In this document: one piece after another, positions 32,623-41,080 of the stretch
Layout of the letters: each line of letters begins with the position of its first letter
Position numbering within the stretch: position 1 is the first letter of the stretch
DNA from: a virus
Virus record (IMG/VR): IMGVR_UViG_3300010400_000030
Location: 1-43,653 of that record
DNA length: 43,653 nucleotides
Direction: 5' to 3' (one strand)
Program-made: the position numbers and the translations under genes
The notes under the pieces: generated by a model
What the model saw: only the letters and a program-made list of their open reading frames with translations
Told to the model about the DNA's origin: nothing
The model's database searches: none

Positions 32623-33984
32623 ATGCCCGGCTTTGCCGAAAATTTTATTCGCGGGATGCAGGCCGGACACGCCCAGAAGGATCGCGAACGCCAGATCGCG
32701 AACGAGGCCGAAGACCGCTCGATCAAAAAGATGATCCTCGACCACGAAATGCGCAAGCTGAAGATCGAGGAAGCCCTACAGACCCGCGCGGCGCAACGGG
32801 AGAACTACGGCGCGCAAGAAGGCCGACCCGAAGCGAGCTATCCGACGACGACCGGGCCTGATCCGGCGATGGCCGCGCAAGGGATCAGCGCGCCTGGACA
32901 GGTGCCAAACCTCTCCGGGGGTCAGCTCTCAGGGATTCCGGAGTTGGGCGTGGGTGACACCCCATTGCCCCCACATACGACCCTCGAGGAGCAGGTCCGG
33001 CGCCAGCAGGCGGCGGAACTCTTCAAGGTGATGCATACGGCGGTGAAGACCGGGCCGGGCGATCAGTACGGCATGCCGGGACAGCCGCCGCTGATCAGTA
33101 CGCCCGCGTTGCCGCCGAAGCCGGACATGACGCCGCAACCCGTCATGCTCGGCGGGAAACCGTCGATGGCGACCTATGCGCCTCCGGAACCCGGACAGAC
33201 GGCCGGGACGTTCACGGCCGTGCCGAATGCGCGGCCGATGCCGCCGGCGTCGGTGCAGAACGCCAACGCGCCAATCCCGGAGATCAAAGAGGGCTCACGC
33301 GAATACACCGTCGCCCGCGATCTGGCCTACGGCAAGCTCACGATGGCGCAGTTTCGTGGCCTGTATGCCTACAGCCGGGATGTCAACAAGAAGCAAGCCA
33401 TCTACCAGAAAGCCGGGGAGATCAATCCGAACTTCAACCCCGCGCAATTCGAGATGGGGTTCAAGCTGGCGAGCAGTCCGAAGGTCCAACAGCAGTTGGC
33501 CTCGATGGACAACGTGATCAAGGCCACGCCCGATCTCATTGCCGTCTCGGATGCCGCGCAGCGCAGTGGCGTGACGAAGTTCAACGAGTACACGTCGCCG
33601 ATCCGCGTGGCGCTCGGGAATCGGAAGTTCAGCAACCTGCGGATCGCGCGGATCGCGTTCGCGGATGAACTGTCAGGCGCGCTCGGGTACGGCTCGGCGA
33701 CAGACATGTCCCGCGACATGGGGTTCAACATGACGGACCCGAATCTCTCGCCCGCGAACTTTGCGTCCGGGTTGAATGAGATCGTGGTCCCGTTTATCCA
33801 GCGGAAGCGACAGACGTTGCTCGATCAGATGGGCGTCTACGGCCAGCCGGGGATGAATTCGGGGGCGCAACCGATGGGCGGCGGAGGGGGCAAGATCATC
33901 GTGACCGCGCCGGACGGCTCGACGCATCCCTTTGACACGCAAGCCCAAGCGGACGCCTTCAAGAAACTGGCGGGGATCAAGTAG
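32623..33984 (+). CDS. Ejection/internal virion-like protein
   Basis: A 453-residue protein. The N-terminal 70 residues form a highly charged helix (GHAQKDRERQIANEAEDRSI). A long Pro/Gln-rich linker follows (about 80-215), then a helical domain (SREYTVARDLAYGKLTMAQF ... VRVAL-type segments). The C-terminus (GKIIVTAPDGSTHPFDTQAQ ADAFKKLAG) is a short motif shared with many phage virion proteins. Likely injected with DNA; no enzymatic site is seen. Confidence 0.6.
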   Translation: MPGFAENFIRGMQAGHAQKDRERQIANEAEDRSIKKMILDHEMRKLKIEEALQTRAAQRENYGAQEGRPEASYPTTTGPDPAMAAQGISAPGQVPNLSGGQLSGIPELGVGDTPLPPHTTLEEQVRRQQAAELFKVMHTAVKTGPGDQYGMPGQPPLISTPALPPKPDMTPQPVMLGGKPSMATYAPPEPGQTAGTFTAVPNARPMPPASVQNANAPIPEIKEGSREYTVARDLAYGKLTMAQFRGLYAYSRDVNKKQAIYQKAGEINPNFNPAQFEMGFKLASSPKVQQQLASMDNVIKATPDLIAVSDAAQRSGVTKFNEYTSPIRVALGNRKFSNLRIARIAFADELSGALGYGSATDMSRDMGFNMTDPNLSPANFASGLNEIVVPFIQRKRQTLLDQMGVYGQPGMNSGAQPMGGGGGKIIVTAPDGSTHPFDTQAQADAFKKLAGIK

Positions 33985-36674
33985 TGCCGCAACAGATCGA
34001 TTACGCGGCGCTCGCGGATCAGGCCCGGAAAGCGGTGCCGGCCGTGGACTATGCCGCGCTCGCGGCGCAGGCGCGCGGAGCACCCGTACAGCCCGCCGCG
34101 AAGCCGCCGGGGATCATGGACGGCCTCCTCGCGGCAGCGGATACCGTCGCGCCCGTGTCCTCGATGATCGATGTAGCGCGCGGGGCTGGGGCAGGGCTCG
34201 CGTCTACCGTGTTTCACGGCGGCGATCTCATTCGGCGCGGCCTCGGCATGTCCCGCGTGATCGACACGCCTGAAGTCCAGGCCGGGATCACGCCTCCGCA
34301 GACCGCCGCCGGCAAGACCGGATTCTACGGCGAACAGGCGGCGGAATTTCTCGCCCCAATGGGTGCGATCGGCAAGGCCACGAAAGCCGAGCGGATGATC
34401 ACGCGCATGGCGGCCGAAGCCGCCGGCAGCGGGGGCGTTGCGGCGCTCCAGTCTGGCGGCGATCCGCGGCAGATGGCGACCGCCGCCGCGCTCGGGGCCG
34501 TCGCGCCGCCCGTGGGCGCGGCCGTGGGCGCCACGGTACGGGCCGCGCAACGGGCGGCGGCAGGCGCGGCCGAAGGCGGGATCGGCGGCGCGGTCGCCAC
34601 CGCCCTGCGAGCCGTGGCCCCGGTCGAACCGAAGGCGGCGCTTGTTCAGGCGTTGAAGCCAACCGCCACGAAAGTCAATTTTGGCGGGGCGCTGGATCGT
34701 GCGTTGCCGGAACTCAAGATTACCGAGTCCGAGTTGGGGCGGCCTATTGCGTCCCTCGACGATCTGGTCGAAGCGACGAAGATCGCGAAACAGCGCGTAC
34801 GCGCCCAGTACGACGAGATTGCCGGGCCGAGGCGCGAGATCGGATCGACGGTCGATCTGTCGAGTGTGGCGGATGCGATGGAGTCGAGCATTCCCTCGAA
34901 GGTCAAGCTCGAAGATCCGCATCGGGCCGCCGCGATTCTGGACACGGCCGATCAGTATCGGCAACGGTTTCCGCTCGCCGACGCCGAACAACTCTTGCGC
35001 GAGACGAACGCGGAACTCGACGCGTTCTACAACAAATATCCGATGGTGCAGCGCAAGCTGATGACGGCCAACCCGGAGATTGCGCATACGGTCGCCCAAG
35101 CCAAGGCGCTCCGCGATGCGATTTACGAGACGTTAGACTACGCCGGCCAGAGCGGATCGGCGCGGGAACTCAATCGCCGGTACGGCGCGTTGCTCGAAGT
35201 CGAGTCGCAAGCGATGCGTCGCTTGAATGTCGCGGCGCGGCAGCAACCCGTCAGTCTCTCGGAACAGATCGGGACGACGCAGGCGGTCGGGAACATGGCC
35301 CGCGGCGCGTGGCGGATGGTGCACGGCGACGTGATGGGCGCGGCCGACATTGCGGCCGGGCACGCGATGCGCGAGACCTCGACGTTCCTCAAAGAGCAGC
35401 AAACGACGGATGCGCTCATCCGGCGGGCGTTTGCGAAGTATGCCGGGGAACCGAGTCCCGTGATGATGCCGACGCTGCGTCCGCCGGCCGGGTTGTTGAA
35501 CCGTGGGGCGCTCGTGACGCCACCTCCGGGCGATCCGTCATTTGTGCGGGGCGCGCCGGGTGAGTACGGCGCGGCCGTACCACCGGGACAGCTTGCGGGC
35601 ACGGCGCCCGCGCAGGGCCAACTGCCGCCTGGACGGGATCGCGTCTTCACCTCTGGCGCGCCGCCGTTGCCTGTGGTTGAGGGCGAAGTCCTGCCACAGC
35701 GGACGCTGCCGGGTGGGCCACAGCCCGCCGGGTTGTTACCGTCTGGCCGGGAGCGCGTATTCACAGGGCCGGGAGAAATCGAGACGCCGCCAGCGGGGCC
35801 GACCCCAGTCGGACAAGGGCCGTTCGCGCTGCCGGGTGAGGTCGGGCCACAGACTGCCGGCGAGCGACTTGCAGCGGCTCAGCGTGCCCACAACGTCGCA
35901 CGGGACGCGCTGGACGCGCGCACTAAGACGATGGACCCTGCCCCATTGCGCGCGGAAGTGGACCGAGCCAATCAAGAACTGCTAAATGCGCGGGCTATCG
36001 TGAACCGATACGGGCCGAATGCACCAGCCGCCGATCTTCCTAAACAGGACTTCACGAATCCGCCGTCGCCTACAGCGCCAGTCAAGCCGGCGAGAGTCCG
36101 GACGACGAAAGCGAAGACGCCCGCCCAGACACCCGCCGCCGCGGCGACCGACGTCACGAACGAGTTACGGCGTGTCGTCAATACAGAAGGCGCAAAGTCG
36201 GCGGCTGAAGTCCATAAGCGCGTTCTCGTCGCACTCACCAATGAACTGGAAGGCGCGAAGGTCTCGCCTACGGTCAAAGCGCAGTACAACACCCTGCGTC
36301 AATCAGAGGGAACCGTCGAAGTCAACGGCGAAGACGTCGCGTATTGGAACGCGAAGGGTGACGTGAAGTGGGTTGATCCTGAGCATCCGATCGCACAAGG
36401 CCGTGAGTTGAAAAAGATCCCAAGTTACGGCACGCCGTCAGATCGGGCGCTGATGGCGCAATCAAGCGTTGACGATGCGATTCGTGGCACGGCCGAACGT
36501 CTGACCATCGACATTCCCGGCGATGGGACGTTCACGATTCAGCGGACGCCAGAAGCGATCCGTGAAGTGATTAAGCGCGTCAATCGCGCCGGTTCGGCGC
36601 CGTGGCAGGGCCTGGTGGACAAGGCGAAACGTCCGAAAGGGACGGAGATGCGGAAGCCTCCGGTAACGTGGTGA
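33984..36674 (+). CDS. Large ejection/internal virion-like protein
   Basis: An 896-residue protein, GTG start overlapping the previous TAG. It opens with two tandem repeats (IDYAALADQARKA, VDYAALAAQARGA) and an Ala/Gly-rich hydrophobic region (about 110-200) that could be membrane-active. Residues about 210-480 are helical. A Pro/Gly linker holds two copies of a RDRVFT/RERVFT motif (about 550-595). A further helical region and a folded C-terminus follow. Size, hydrophobicity and position suggest a DNA-ejection tunnel protein like those of podoviruses. No lysozyme or transglycosylase motif is visible. Confidence 0.6.
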   Translation: MPQQIDYAALADQARKAVPAVDYAALAAQARGAPVQPAAKPPGIMDGLLAAADTVAPVSSMIDVARGAGAGLASTVFHGGDLIRRGLGMSRVIDTPEVQAGITPPQTAAGKTGFYGEQAAEFLAPMGAIGKATKAERMITRMAAEAAGSGGVAALQSGGDPRQMATAAALGAVAPPVGAAVGATVRAAQRAAAGAAEGGIGGAVATALRAVAPVEPKAALVQALKPTATKVNFGGALDRALPELKITESELGRPIASLDDLVEATKIAKQRVRAQYDEIAGPRREIGSTVDLSSVADAMESSIPSKVKLEDPHRAAAILDTADQYRQRFPLADAEQLLRETNAELDAFYNKYPMVQRKLMTANPEIAHTVAQAKALRDAIYETLDYAGQSGSARELNRRYGALLEVESQAMRRLNVAARQQPVSLSEQIGTTQAVGNMARGAWRMVHGDVMGAADIAAGHAMRETSTFLKEQQTTDALIRRAFAKYAGEPSPVMMPTLRPPAGLLNRGALVTPPPGDPSFVRGAPGEYGAAVPPGQLAGTAPAQGQLPPGRDRVFTSGAPPLPVVEGEVLPQRTLPGGPQPAGLLPSGRERVFTGPGEIETPPAGPTPVGQGPFALPGEVGPQTAGERLAAAQRAHNVARDALDARTKTMDPAPLRAEVDRANQELLNARAIVNRYGPNAPAADLPKQDFTNPPSPTAPVKPARVRTTKAKTPAQTPAAAATDVTNELRRVVNTEGAKSAAEVHKRVLVALTNELEGAKVSPTVKAQYNTLRQSEGTVEVNGEDVAYWNAKGDVKWVDPEHPIAQGRELKKIPSYGTPSDRALMAQSSVDDAIRGTAERLTIDIPGDGTFTIQRTPEAIREVIKRVNRAGSAPWQGLVDKAKRPKGTEMRKPPVTW

Positions 36675-36838
36675 TGCGGCGATACATGAGTCCGCCGCAG
36701 ATCGCGACCGCGAGCGCCACGATCGGCCATCCCATCCGCTCGACCATGATCGCGATCCAGAGCGGGATCGCCAGCGCAAACCCGATGGCGACGATCCAGA
36801 GCCAGACCCGATCGAGCCGCCGATTGGTAAATCGCATA
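36580..36838 (-). CDS. Two-helix membrane protein on the opposite strand
   Basis: An 85-residue protein on the minus strand, overlapping the end of the ejection gene by 95 bases. Two hydrophobic helices (VWLWIVAIGFALAIPLWIAI and WPIVALAVAICGGLMY) are followed by a Pro/Ser-rich tail. Codon use looks like that of the phage's real genes (GTC, ATC, GCG, CTC). A longer ATG at 36906 is possible. No ribosome site precedes 36838. It lies back to back with the membrane protein at 36928, with a TGTCA palindrome between them. Confidence 0.5.
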
Positions 36839-36878
36839 GGGGAGCGTGAGTCTACCAGAGGGGCTAGCTCGAGCGCGA

Positions 36879-36895
36879 TGTCAAAGAACTGACAC
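36879..36895. promoter_or_regulatory. TGTCA-N6-TGACA palindrome between divergent membrane genes
   Basis: TGTCA (36879-36883), six bases, TGACAC (36890-36895). Read on the minus strand it is GTGTCAG-N5-TTGACA, closely matching the palindromes at 13702 and 16034, including the conserved G after the left arm. No good -10 box at 17 bp is present on either strand, so it is more likely an operator than a core promoter. Confidence 0.5.
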
Positions 36896-36927
36896 CTTCG
36901 GCGCATACTGAACAGAGGAGTCCTGAC

Positions 36928-37074
36928 ATGGTGAGCACCCGACTCGTCCTCTTGGTCTTCGCGCTCGTGTTCTTCGTGATCGGGTCGATCCCGTATCCGC
37001 CCGTGGATGCGTACTGGAACCGACTTGTTTCACTCGGGTTAGCGTGCTGCGTGGCCGCGTATCTCTTCGGGTGA
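36928..37074 (+). CDS. Two-helix small membrane protein
   Basis: A 48-residue frame that I found outside the longer genes: it starts MVSTRLVLLVFALVFFVIGS and ends VAAYLFG, giving two membrane helices with a short Pro-rich loop (IPYPPVDAYWNR). GAGGAG lies 6 bases before the ATG. Its size and layout fit a holin-type or accessory membrane protein at the start of the lysis-like region; that role is inferred. Confidence 0.55.
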   Translation: MVSTRLVLLVFALVFFVIGSIPYPPVDAYWNRLVSLGLACCVAAYLFG

Positions 37075-37078
37075 CGCG

Positions 37079-37249
37079 ATGACCGTGATCCTCGTCCTGG
37101 TGATCGTCGTGATCCTGCTCGGCGGGTTCGGGTATTCGCAGAACCCGGATTACGGCCCCCATCTGGGCGGGGGCCTCGGGCTGCTCCTCCTGATCCTGTT
37201 GATTTTATTTCTGACCGGGCATCTCGGCGGCGGCCACGGGCGCTTGTGA
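37079..37249 (+). CDS. Small membrane protein, DUF3309-like
   Basis: A 56-residue protein: an N-terminal membrane helix (VILVLVIVVILLGGFGYS), a short polar loop (QNPDYGPHLGGG), a second helix (LGLLLLILLILFLTG) and a His/Gly-rich end. The GYxxNPDYGP...GGGLGL spacing resembles the DUF3309 family of short hydrophobic proteins. Function unknown; possibly lysis or envelope stress. Stop overlaps the next GTG. Confidence 0.5.
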   Translation: MTVILVLVIVVILLGGFGYSQNPDYGPHLGGGLGLLLLILLILFLTGHLGGGHGRL

Positions 37250-37554
37250 GCGCCTGGCTGGCCGCGGCGGCGCTCGTCGTCTCCCTCGGCAGCCTCCTGC
37301 TCACCTCGGGCCGCTGGTTCGGCCGCACCGATGCGCAGGTCCGGCAGCTCTCCGATGCCCAGGCGACCGACCTCGCGCGGCTCAGCCTCGAAATCGCCGG
37401 ACTCCGGGCGTGGCGCCACAAGCTCGGTGAAGAGCCCTATGCGACCGCGATCGCGATTATGAATCAGTACGAAAAGCGGCTCGACCGCCTGATCGTGGAG
37501 ATCGACAAGCTGTGGGTCCGGCTCGATCGCCGGCAGCGCACGGAGGACCCCTGA
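37246..37554 (+). CDS. Membrane-anchored coiled-coil protein
   Basis: A 102-residue protein, GTG start in a GTGA overlap. One N-terminal membrane helix (WLAAAALVVSLGSLLLTS), then a charged helix (QVRQLSDAQATDLARLSLEI, YEKRLDRLIVEIDKLWVRLD). An inner-membrane anchor plus coiled coil resembles i-spanin or lysis-accessory proteins, but no lipoprotein partner is visible nearby. Confidence 0.55.
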   Translation: MSAWLAAAALVVSLGSLLLTSGRWFGRTDAQVRQLSDAQATDLARLSLEIAGLRAWRHKLGEEPYATAIAIMNQYEKRLDRLIVEIDKLWVRLDRRQRTEDP

Positions 37555-37931
37555 TGGTGCAATGGGACGCGCCCGCCGTCGTGCTCGTGATCGGGGCCTT
37601 GGTCGCGGGCATCGTCACGGTGATGAAAACCTGGCAGACCGGCACCAAGGTCGATGAAATGGCCGCCGCGACGACGGAGAAGCTCTCCGCCATCCATGAT
37701 TCCACCAACGGCGGCCTCTCGGAAGTGAAGGCGCAGAACGCCGCGCTGTCCGAGGAGCTGCGCCGGGTGCTCGCCGCGCATCAGGTCACGACCGATACCG
37801 CGCTGGCCGCCGCGATGGCGAAAAACGTGGCGCTTGAAGCGGAAGTGGTGAAGCGCGCGGATGCCTCGATGCCCCCGATCCCGCAACGCCAGCCGAACGA
37901 GCGGAAGGACGATCCGAAGCGCGAGCCATGA
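37554..37931 (+). CDS. Membrane-anchored coiled-coil protein
   Basis: A 125-residue protein. One N-terminal membrane helix (AVVLVIGALVAGIVTVMK), then a long Ala/Glu/Leu coiled coil (GLSEVKAQNAALSEELRRVL), then a basic Pro-rich tail. It has the same layout as the preceding protein, so the two may work as a pair in the envelope, for example as spanin-like lysis components. ATG overlaps the previous stop. Confidence 0.55.
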   Translation: MVQWDAPAVVLVIGALVAGIVTVMKTWQTGTKVDEMAAATTEKLSAIHDSTNGGLSEVKAQNAALSEELRRVLAAHQVTTDTALAAAMAKNVALEAEVVKRADASMPPIPQRQPNERKDDPKREP

Positions 37932-37932
37932 C

Positions 37933-38163
37933 ATGCGCCCGAAGGACTGGCCGCTCGAAGCGCACGATCCCACGGGACACTTTCGCGTGGTCTGCTCGAA
38001 ATGCGGGGTGGTGATGCTCGACTGCGGCTGCACGCAGGACATGCCCTGCACGATCACCTATGGCCTCTGTCAGGGGTGCGGCTATCAACCGAAGCACGTG
38101 CAGCCGTCGCGACTCACGCGGAAAGGGACACGCGAGGGGATGGGGAAGCCGAGAAAGGTATGA
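37933..38163 (+). CDS. Zinc-ribbon protein
   Basis: A 76-residue protein starting two bases after the previous stop. Multiple Cys motifs (CSKCG, CGCTQDMPC, CQGCG) suggest one or two zinc sites. The C-terminus is basic (RLTRKGTREGMGKPRK). Role unknown; placed between membrane genes and a possible lytic enzyme. Confidence 0.55.
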   Translation: MRPKDWPLEAHDPTGHFRVVCSKCGVVMLDCGCTQDMPCTITYGLCQGCGYQPKHVQPSRLTRKGTREGMGKPRKV

Positions 38164-38486
38164 AGGATCTCGATCCGCAAGTCGTACGCATCGCGAAACA
38201 CTTCGGGGTCGATCCGCGCTTGATCCAGGCCGTCTGCGATGCCGAAGGGAACATCTTGAAAGCCGTGCAGTGTTCGATCCCGTCAGTGACGACGCGCGAG
38301 GAAGCCATCGAGATTACCTGCCGCTCAGCGGCGCATGCGCTTTCGGATTACGTCCGCGCGCATCACGCCGCGTCGTTTATCGCGATGTGGGCTGAGCGCT
38401 GGGCGCCGCCGGGCGCGAAGAACGACCCGACATCGCTGAACAAAAATTGGGCGCCGAATGTTTTGAATTTGTGGATCGCACAATGA
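38160..38486 (+). CDS. Possible peptidoglycan-degrading protein
   Basis: A 108-residue, helical protein. KHFGVDPRLIQAVCDAEG resembles the first helices of lysozyme-like lytic transglycosylases, in which a Glu near this place is catalytic (Glu31 here). The C-terminal APPGAKNDPTSLNKNWAPNV segment is shared by several hypothetical phage lysis-region proteins. It follows membrane proteins, as endolysins do. Evidence is suggestive only, and the protein is short for a lysozyme. Confidence 0.4.
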   Translation: MKDLDPQVVRIAKHFGVDPRLIQAVCDAEGNILKAVQCSIPSVTTREEAIEITCRSAAHALSDYVRAHHAASFIAMWAERWAPPGAKNDPTSLNKNWAPNVLNLWIAQ

Positions 38487-38499
38487 AAGTACCCGTCCG

Positions 38500-40101
38500 A
38501 TGGAACTGAACGCGCTCGGTCAAGCGGCGATGGGCCGCGGCGGCGGGACGGCCTCGATCGATAACGTCCCCGTCGCCACGAACGCCGGCGGTTGCTGCTG
38601 GCCCGACGTCCGGACGATGGTCCTCCAGATCGGCGCCGAACTCTGGGCCTACGATACGCCGTCCGGACAGCTCACCCGGATCGCGCCGCGGGGTGCGGCC
38701 GTGCTTGCCGCCCGAGGCGGGATCTGGGCTGCGTGGGACGGCCACGGCGTGTACGACGCGCTCGGGCGGGAGTTTCCCGGTGCCGATCTCGGGGATGTCG
38801 GGCCGGACGCCTCGCTGTGTATCAAGGTCGATCGGAACAGCTTCGGCCCCTTTGACGTGATCGAGCGGGACGGATCGCGCTGGCAGCTCACGCCGGGACA
38901 AGCCACCGAGATCCAGTTGCTCGGGCAGGGGCGCGCAATCTGGCGCGATGTCGTCGGCGGACACGTCCTGACGCGCGGGATGCCACCGCCGCTCATCACG
39001 ACGCCGCTGGATCGCACGTATCAACTCACGCTCGTGCCCGTGGACGGTGTGTTCTGGTGCCTCTACTACGGCGACGGGTTGCGGTTTCATCCGATGGACT
39101 CGCCGCTCGGGTATCTCGTGGGACCGCCCGGCGATACATGGTCGCCGCGAGGCGTCCAGGTCGCGGCTGGCCGTGTCTGCCTCAAATGGTGCGTCAACGC
39201 CGGGGAGTCGCCCGGCAGCCTGCGGACGGTGTGGGTCGATCTCAGCAGGCCGCGGGTCGATCTGTCGGTGGGGCACGAACCGCCGCCGCCGCCACCGCCG
39301 CCGCCAAAGGAGCCGCCCGTGATCCCGTTCGACCCGCACGCCGTGACCTTCGTGGACAACCCGTCAGACCTCGCCTCGTGGGCACAGACCGCACACATCA
39401 CCAGCATCGATCTCTCGACGGGTCGCATCTGCGTGGACCACGACAAGCGCAGCGGGCCGGGTGCGTGGCCGGATGCGCCGTTTGGGGACGGGAGCGAGGG
39501 GCGCTGCCAGTACACCCTCGGCCTGTGCCTCCAGATCAACGGCACGTGGTACGGCTCGGCCGTGATCCAGTTCTGGCAGGGTCGTGAACTGGAGGCCGGC
39601 GGCGACGTCGAGAAGATCGCGAAGGACTGGTACTACGATGGCCGATGGGTGCCCATGACGGGGCATCAACCCGTACGCGGCGAACCCGTTGCCTGGTTCG
39701 TCGCGGCCGGCAATCTGCGCGACAGCGCACGGATCAGCGTCCGCGAACGGTCGGACTTCGTGGTGCTGCCGTTCGGGGAGAACTACGTGTCCGGGCACGA
39801 ACCGCCCCCTCCGCCGCCGCCGCCTCCCCCGCCGCTCGGGGATCTCGCGGATCGGCTGGCGCATGTCGAAGCCGCCTTGATGCTGCTCGCCGGGAAGCTC
39901 GACACGATGAAATCGGAGATCCACACCGACCTCTGGAACGAGATCGAGTCGGCGTTCGGGCATCAGGGCGGGTCGAGGAAAGTAGCCCTGCGCACCGACA
40001 ACGGGCATTACCTCTGCGCCGAGAACGGCGGGGGCGGGGACGTCAACGCGACGCGAGACGCCGCTGGCGGGTGGGAAACCTTTGAGATCATCCCGCAATG
40101 A
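38500..40101 (+). CDS. Multi-domain protein with poly-proline linkers and beta-trefoil end
   Basis: A 533-residue protein. Domain 1 (about 1-255) is a propeller-like beta region (RIAPRGAAVLAARGGIWAAW). Two proline runs (nine and eleven Pro) act as rigid linkers. Domain 2 (about 285-430) contains YTLGLCLQINGTWYGSAVIQ and RSDFVVLPFGE. A coiled coil (LADRLAHVEAALMLLAGKLD) precedes the C-terminal segment VALRTDNGHYLCAENGGGG ... WETFEI, which fits one lobe of a fascin/actin-crosslinking-type beta-trefoil. No signal peptide. Possibly a virion adhesin or late accessory protein. Confidence 0.6.
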   Translation: MELNALGQAAMGRGGGTASIDNVPVATNAGGCCWPDVRTMVLQIGAELWAYDTPSGQLTRIAPRGAAVLAARGGIWAAWDGHGVYDALGREFPGADLGDVGPDASLCIKVDRNSFGPFDVIERDGSRWQLTPGQATEIQLLGQGRAIWRDVVGGHVLTRGMPPPLITTPLDRTYQLTLVPVDGVFWCLYYGDGLRFHPMDSPLGYLVGPPGDTWSPRGVQVAAGRVCLKWCVNAGESPGSLRTVWVDLSRPRVDLSVGHEPPPPPPPPPKEPPVIPFDPHAVTFVDNPSDLASWAQTAHITSIDLSTGRICVDHDKRSGPGAWPDAPFGDGSEGRCQYTLGLCLQINGTWYGSAVIQFWQGRELEAGGDVEKIAKDWYYDGRWVPMTGHQPVRGEPVAWFVAAGNLRDSARISVRERSDFVVLPFGENYVSGHEPPPPPPPPPPPLGDLADRLAHVEAALMLLAGKLDTMKSEIHTDLWNEIESAFGHQGGSRKVALRTDNGHYLCAENGGGGDVNATRDAAGGWETFEIIPQ

Positions 40102-40988
40102 TGCGATGCGTGTTCGGGGTGCTCGCGGTCCTGCTCTGGCCGGTGCAGCTCTGGGCGCTCCCGACGATGGTCAGGCTGGGCTACCCCGGCTGCTCACCCT
40201 GCCATGTCGCCGCCGCGAATGGTGGCATCTTGACCCGCTACGGCCACGTGATCGACTCGCGGCACAGCTTCCGGCGAGTCACCGAGCGCGCCTCCCTGCC
40301 AGCCTTCGCGGCCGGGTTTGACCGCTACCGTCACGAAGGCCGGGGCAACGCTGACATCCGGCTACAACTGTCCCCAACTCCCCTTGGTCTCTCGGGTCGC
40401 CTGCGGGCGCGTTCCGTATGGAGCGCCTCCCCGCAGGTTCGACTGGCCCTCAGTGCGGGGATGGATTCGGCCCGCGCGCCTGACCGCACCGTGGCCAGCC
40501 TGAAGCTCGACACGGCCACGCTCGAATACCGCCCGGCGAACGGCTGGACGCTCACGGCTGGACGGGCCGCGCCGATCTCAGGCCTCGGTGTACCGGATCT
40601 GGACGGCGCAGCCCGGCCGTTAGCCGTTTCGCTCAGTTGGGAATCCCGACACTGGGAGATTGCCCCAACCCTCTCGCGCACGCCGGGTGTGCTGATCGGC
40701 GCACGGCTCAGTCCGCACTGCGTGCTAGGGTTGAGGACAGCCGGGTCGCACCTCGGGGCCTACGCCCGGATCGGGACCGCCCGTTGGGGCCTGCTGGCCG
40801 AGCACCGGCGACTGCAAGCCTTCTGGGCGCCGCGGGACTGGTCGGTCTTCTCGCTGGTGCGAGGGGCCGATGGGGCAGTCAGCCCCGCCGCGGCGCTCAG
40901 GCTCTCAACAGGCATCACGCTCAATCTCGGGCGTGGGGCCGCGCCGCACCACGCGTACACCCTGAGCGTGGTCGTGAAATCCACTTGA
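40098..40988 (+). CDS. Outer-membrane-like protein with CxxCH haem motif
   Basis: A 296-residue protein, ATGA-coupled. Residues 1-20 form a signal peptide (CVFGVLAVLLWPVQLWALPT). GCSPCHVAAANGGILTRYG (about 30-48) holds a c-type haem CxxCH and matches the N-terminus of bacterial porin-cytochrome proteins (CHxxxNGGG...YG). The rest shows alternating strands and a C-terminal HHAYTLSVVVKST that could be a beta-barrel edge. No further CxxCH is present. It may be lysogenic-conversion cargo altering the host envelope. Haem attachment needs a host cytochrome-c maturation system. Confidence 0.65.
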   Translation: MMRCVFGVLAVLLWPVQLWALPTMVRLGYPGCSPCHVAAANGGILTRYGHVIDSRHSFRRVTERASLPAFAAGFDRYRHEGRGNADIRLQLSPTPLGLSGRLRARSVWSASPQVRLALSAGMDSARAPDRTVASLKLDTATLEYRPANGWTLTAGRAAPISGLGVPDLDGAARPLAVSLSWESRHWEIAPTLSRTPGVLIGARLSPHCVLGLRTAGSHLGAYARIGTARWGLLAEHRRLQAFWAPRDWSVFSLVRGADGAVSPAAALRLSTGITLNLGRGAAPHHAYTLSVVVKST

Positions 40989-40994
40989 GCGCTT

Positions 40995-41068
40995 GGGGGG
41001 TCCGTGAGCCGCTGTGGCGTGCCGTGGGAACACACGAGCGCGTTGCTGGGAAATCTCACGGACCCTCC
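40995..41068 (+). ncRNA. Candidate structured RNA leader (long inverted repeat)
   Basis: The arms at 40995-41008 (ending GTCCGTGAG) and 41055-41068 (starting CTCACGGAC) pair at 13 of 14 positions, with a 46-base interior. It fills the gap between the outer-membrane gene and the next small membrane gene. The right arm ends 12 bases before the ATG at 41081, and GAGGACAG follows it. It is not followed by a T run, so it is not a simple terminator. It could be a regulatory leader or an RNA; class unknown. Confidence 0.4.
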
Positions 41069-41080
41069 GAGGACAGACCT

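Noticed and set aside
36602-36892. Plus-strand frame opposite the two-helix membrane gene
   Set aside because: It is Ser/Ala/Thr-rich with no fold pattern; the minus-strand frame has better codon use and clear membrane helices.
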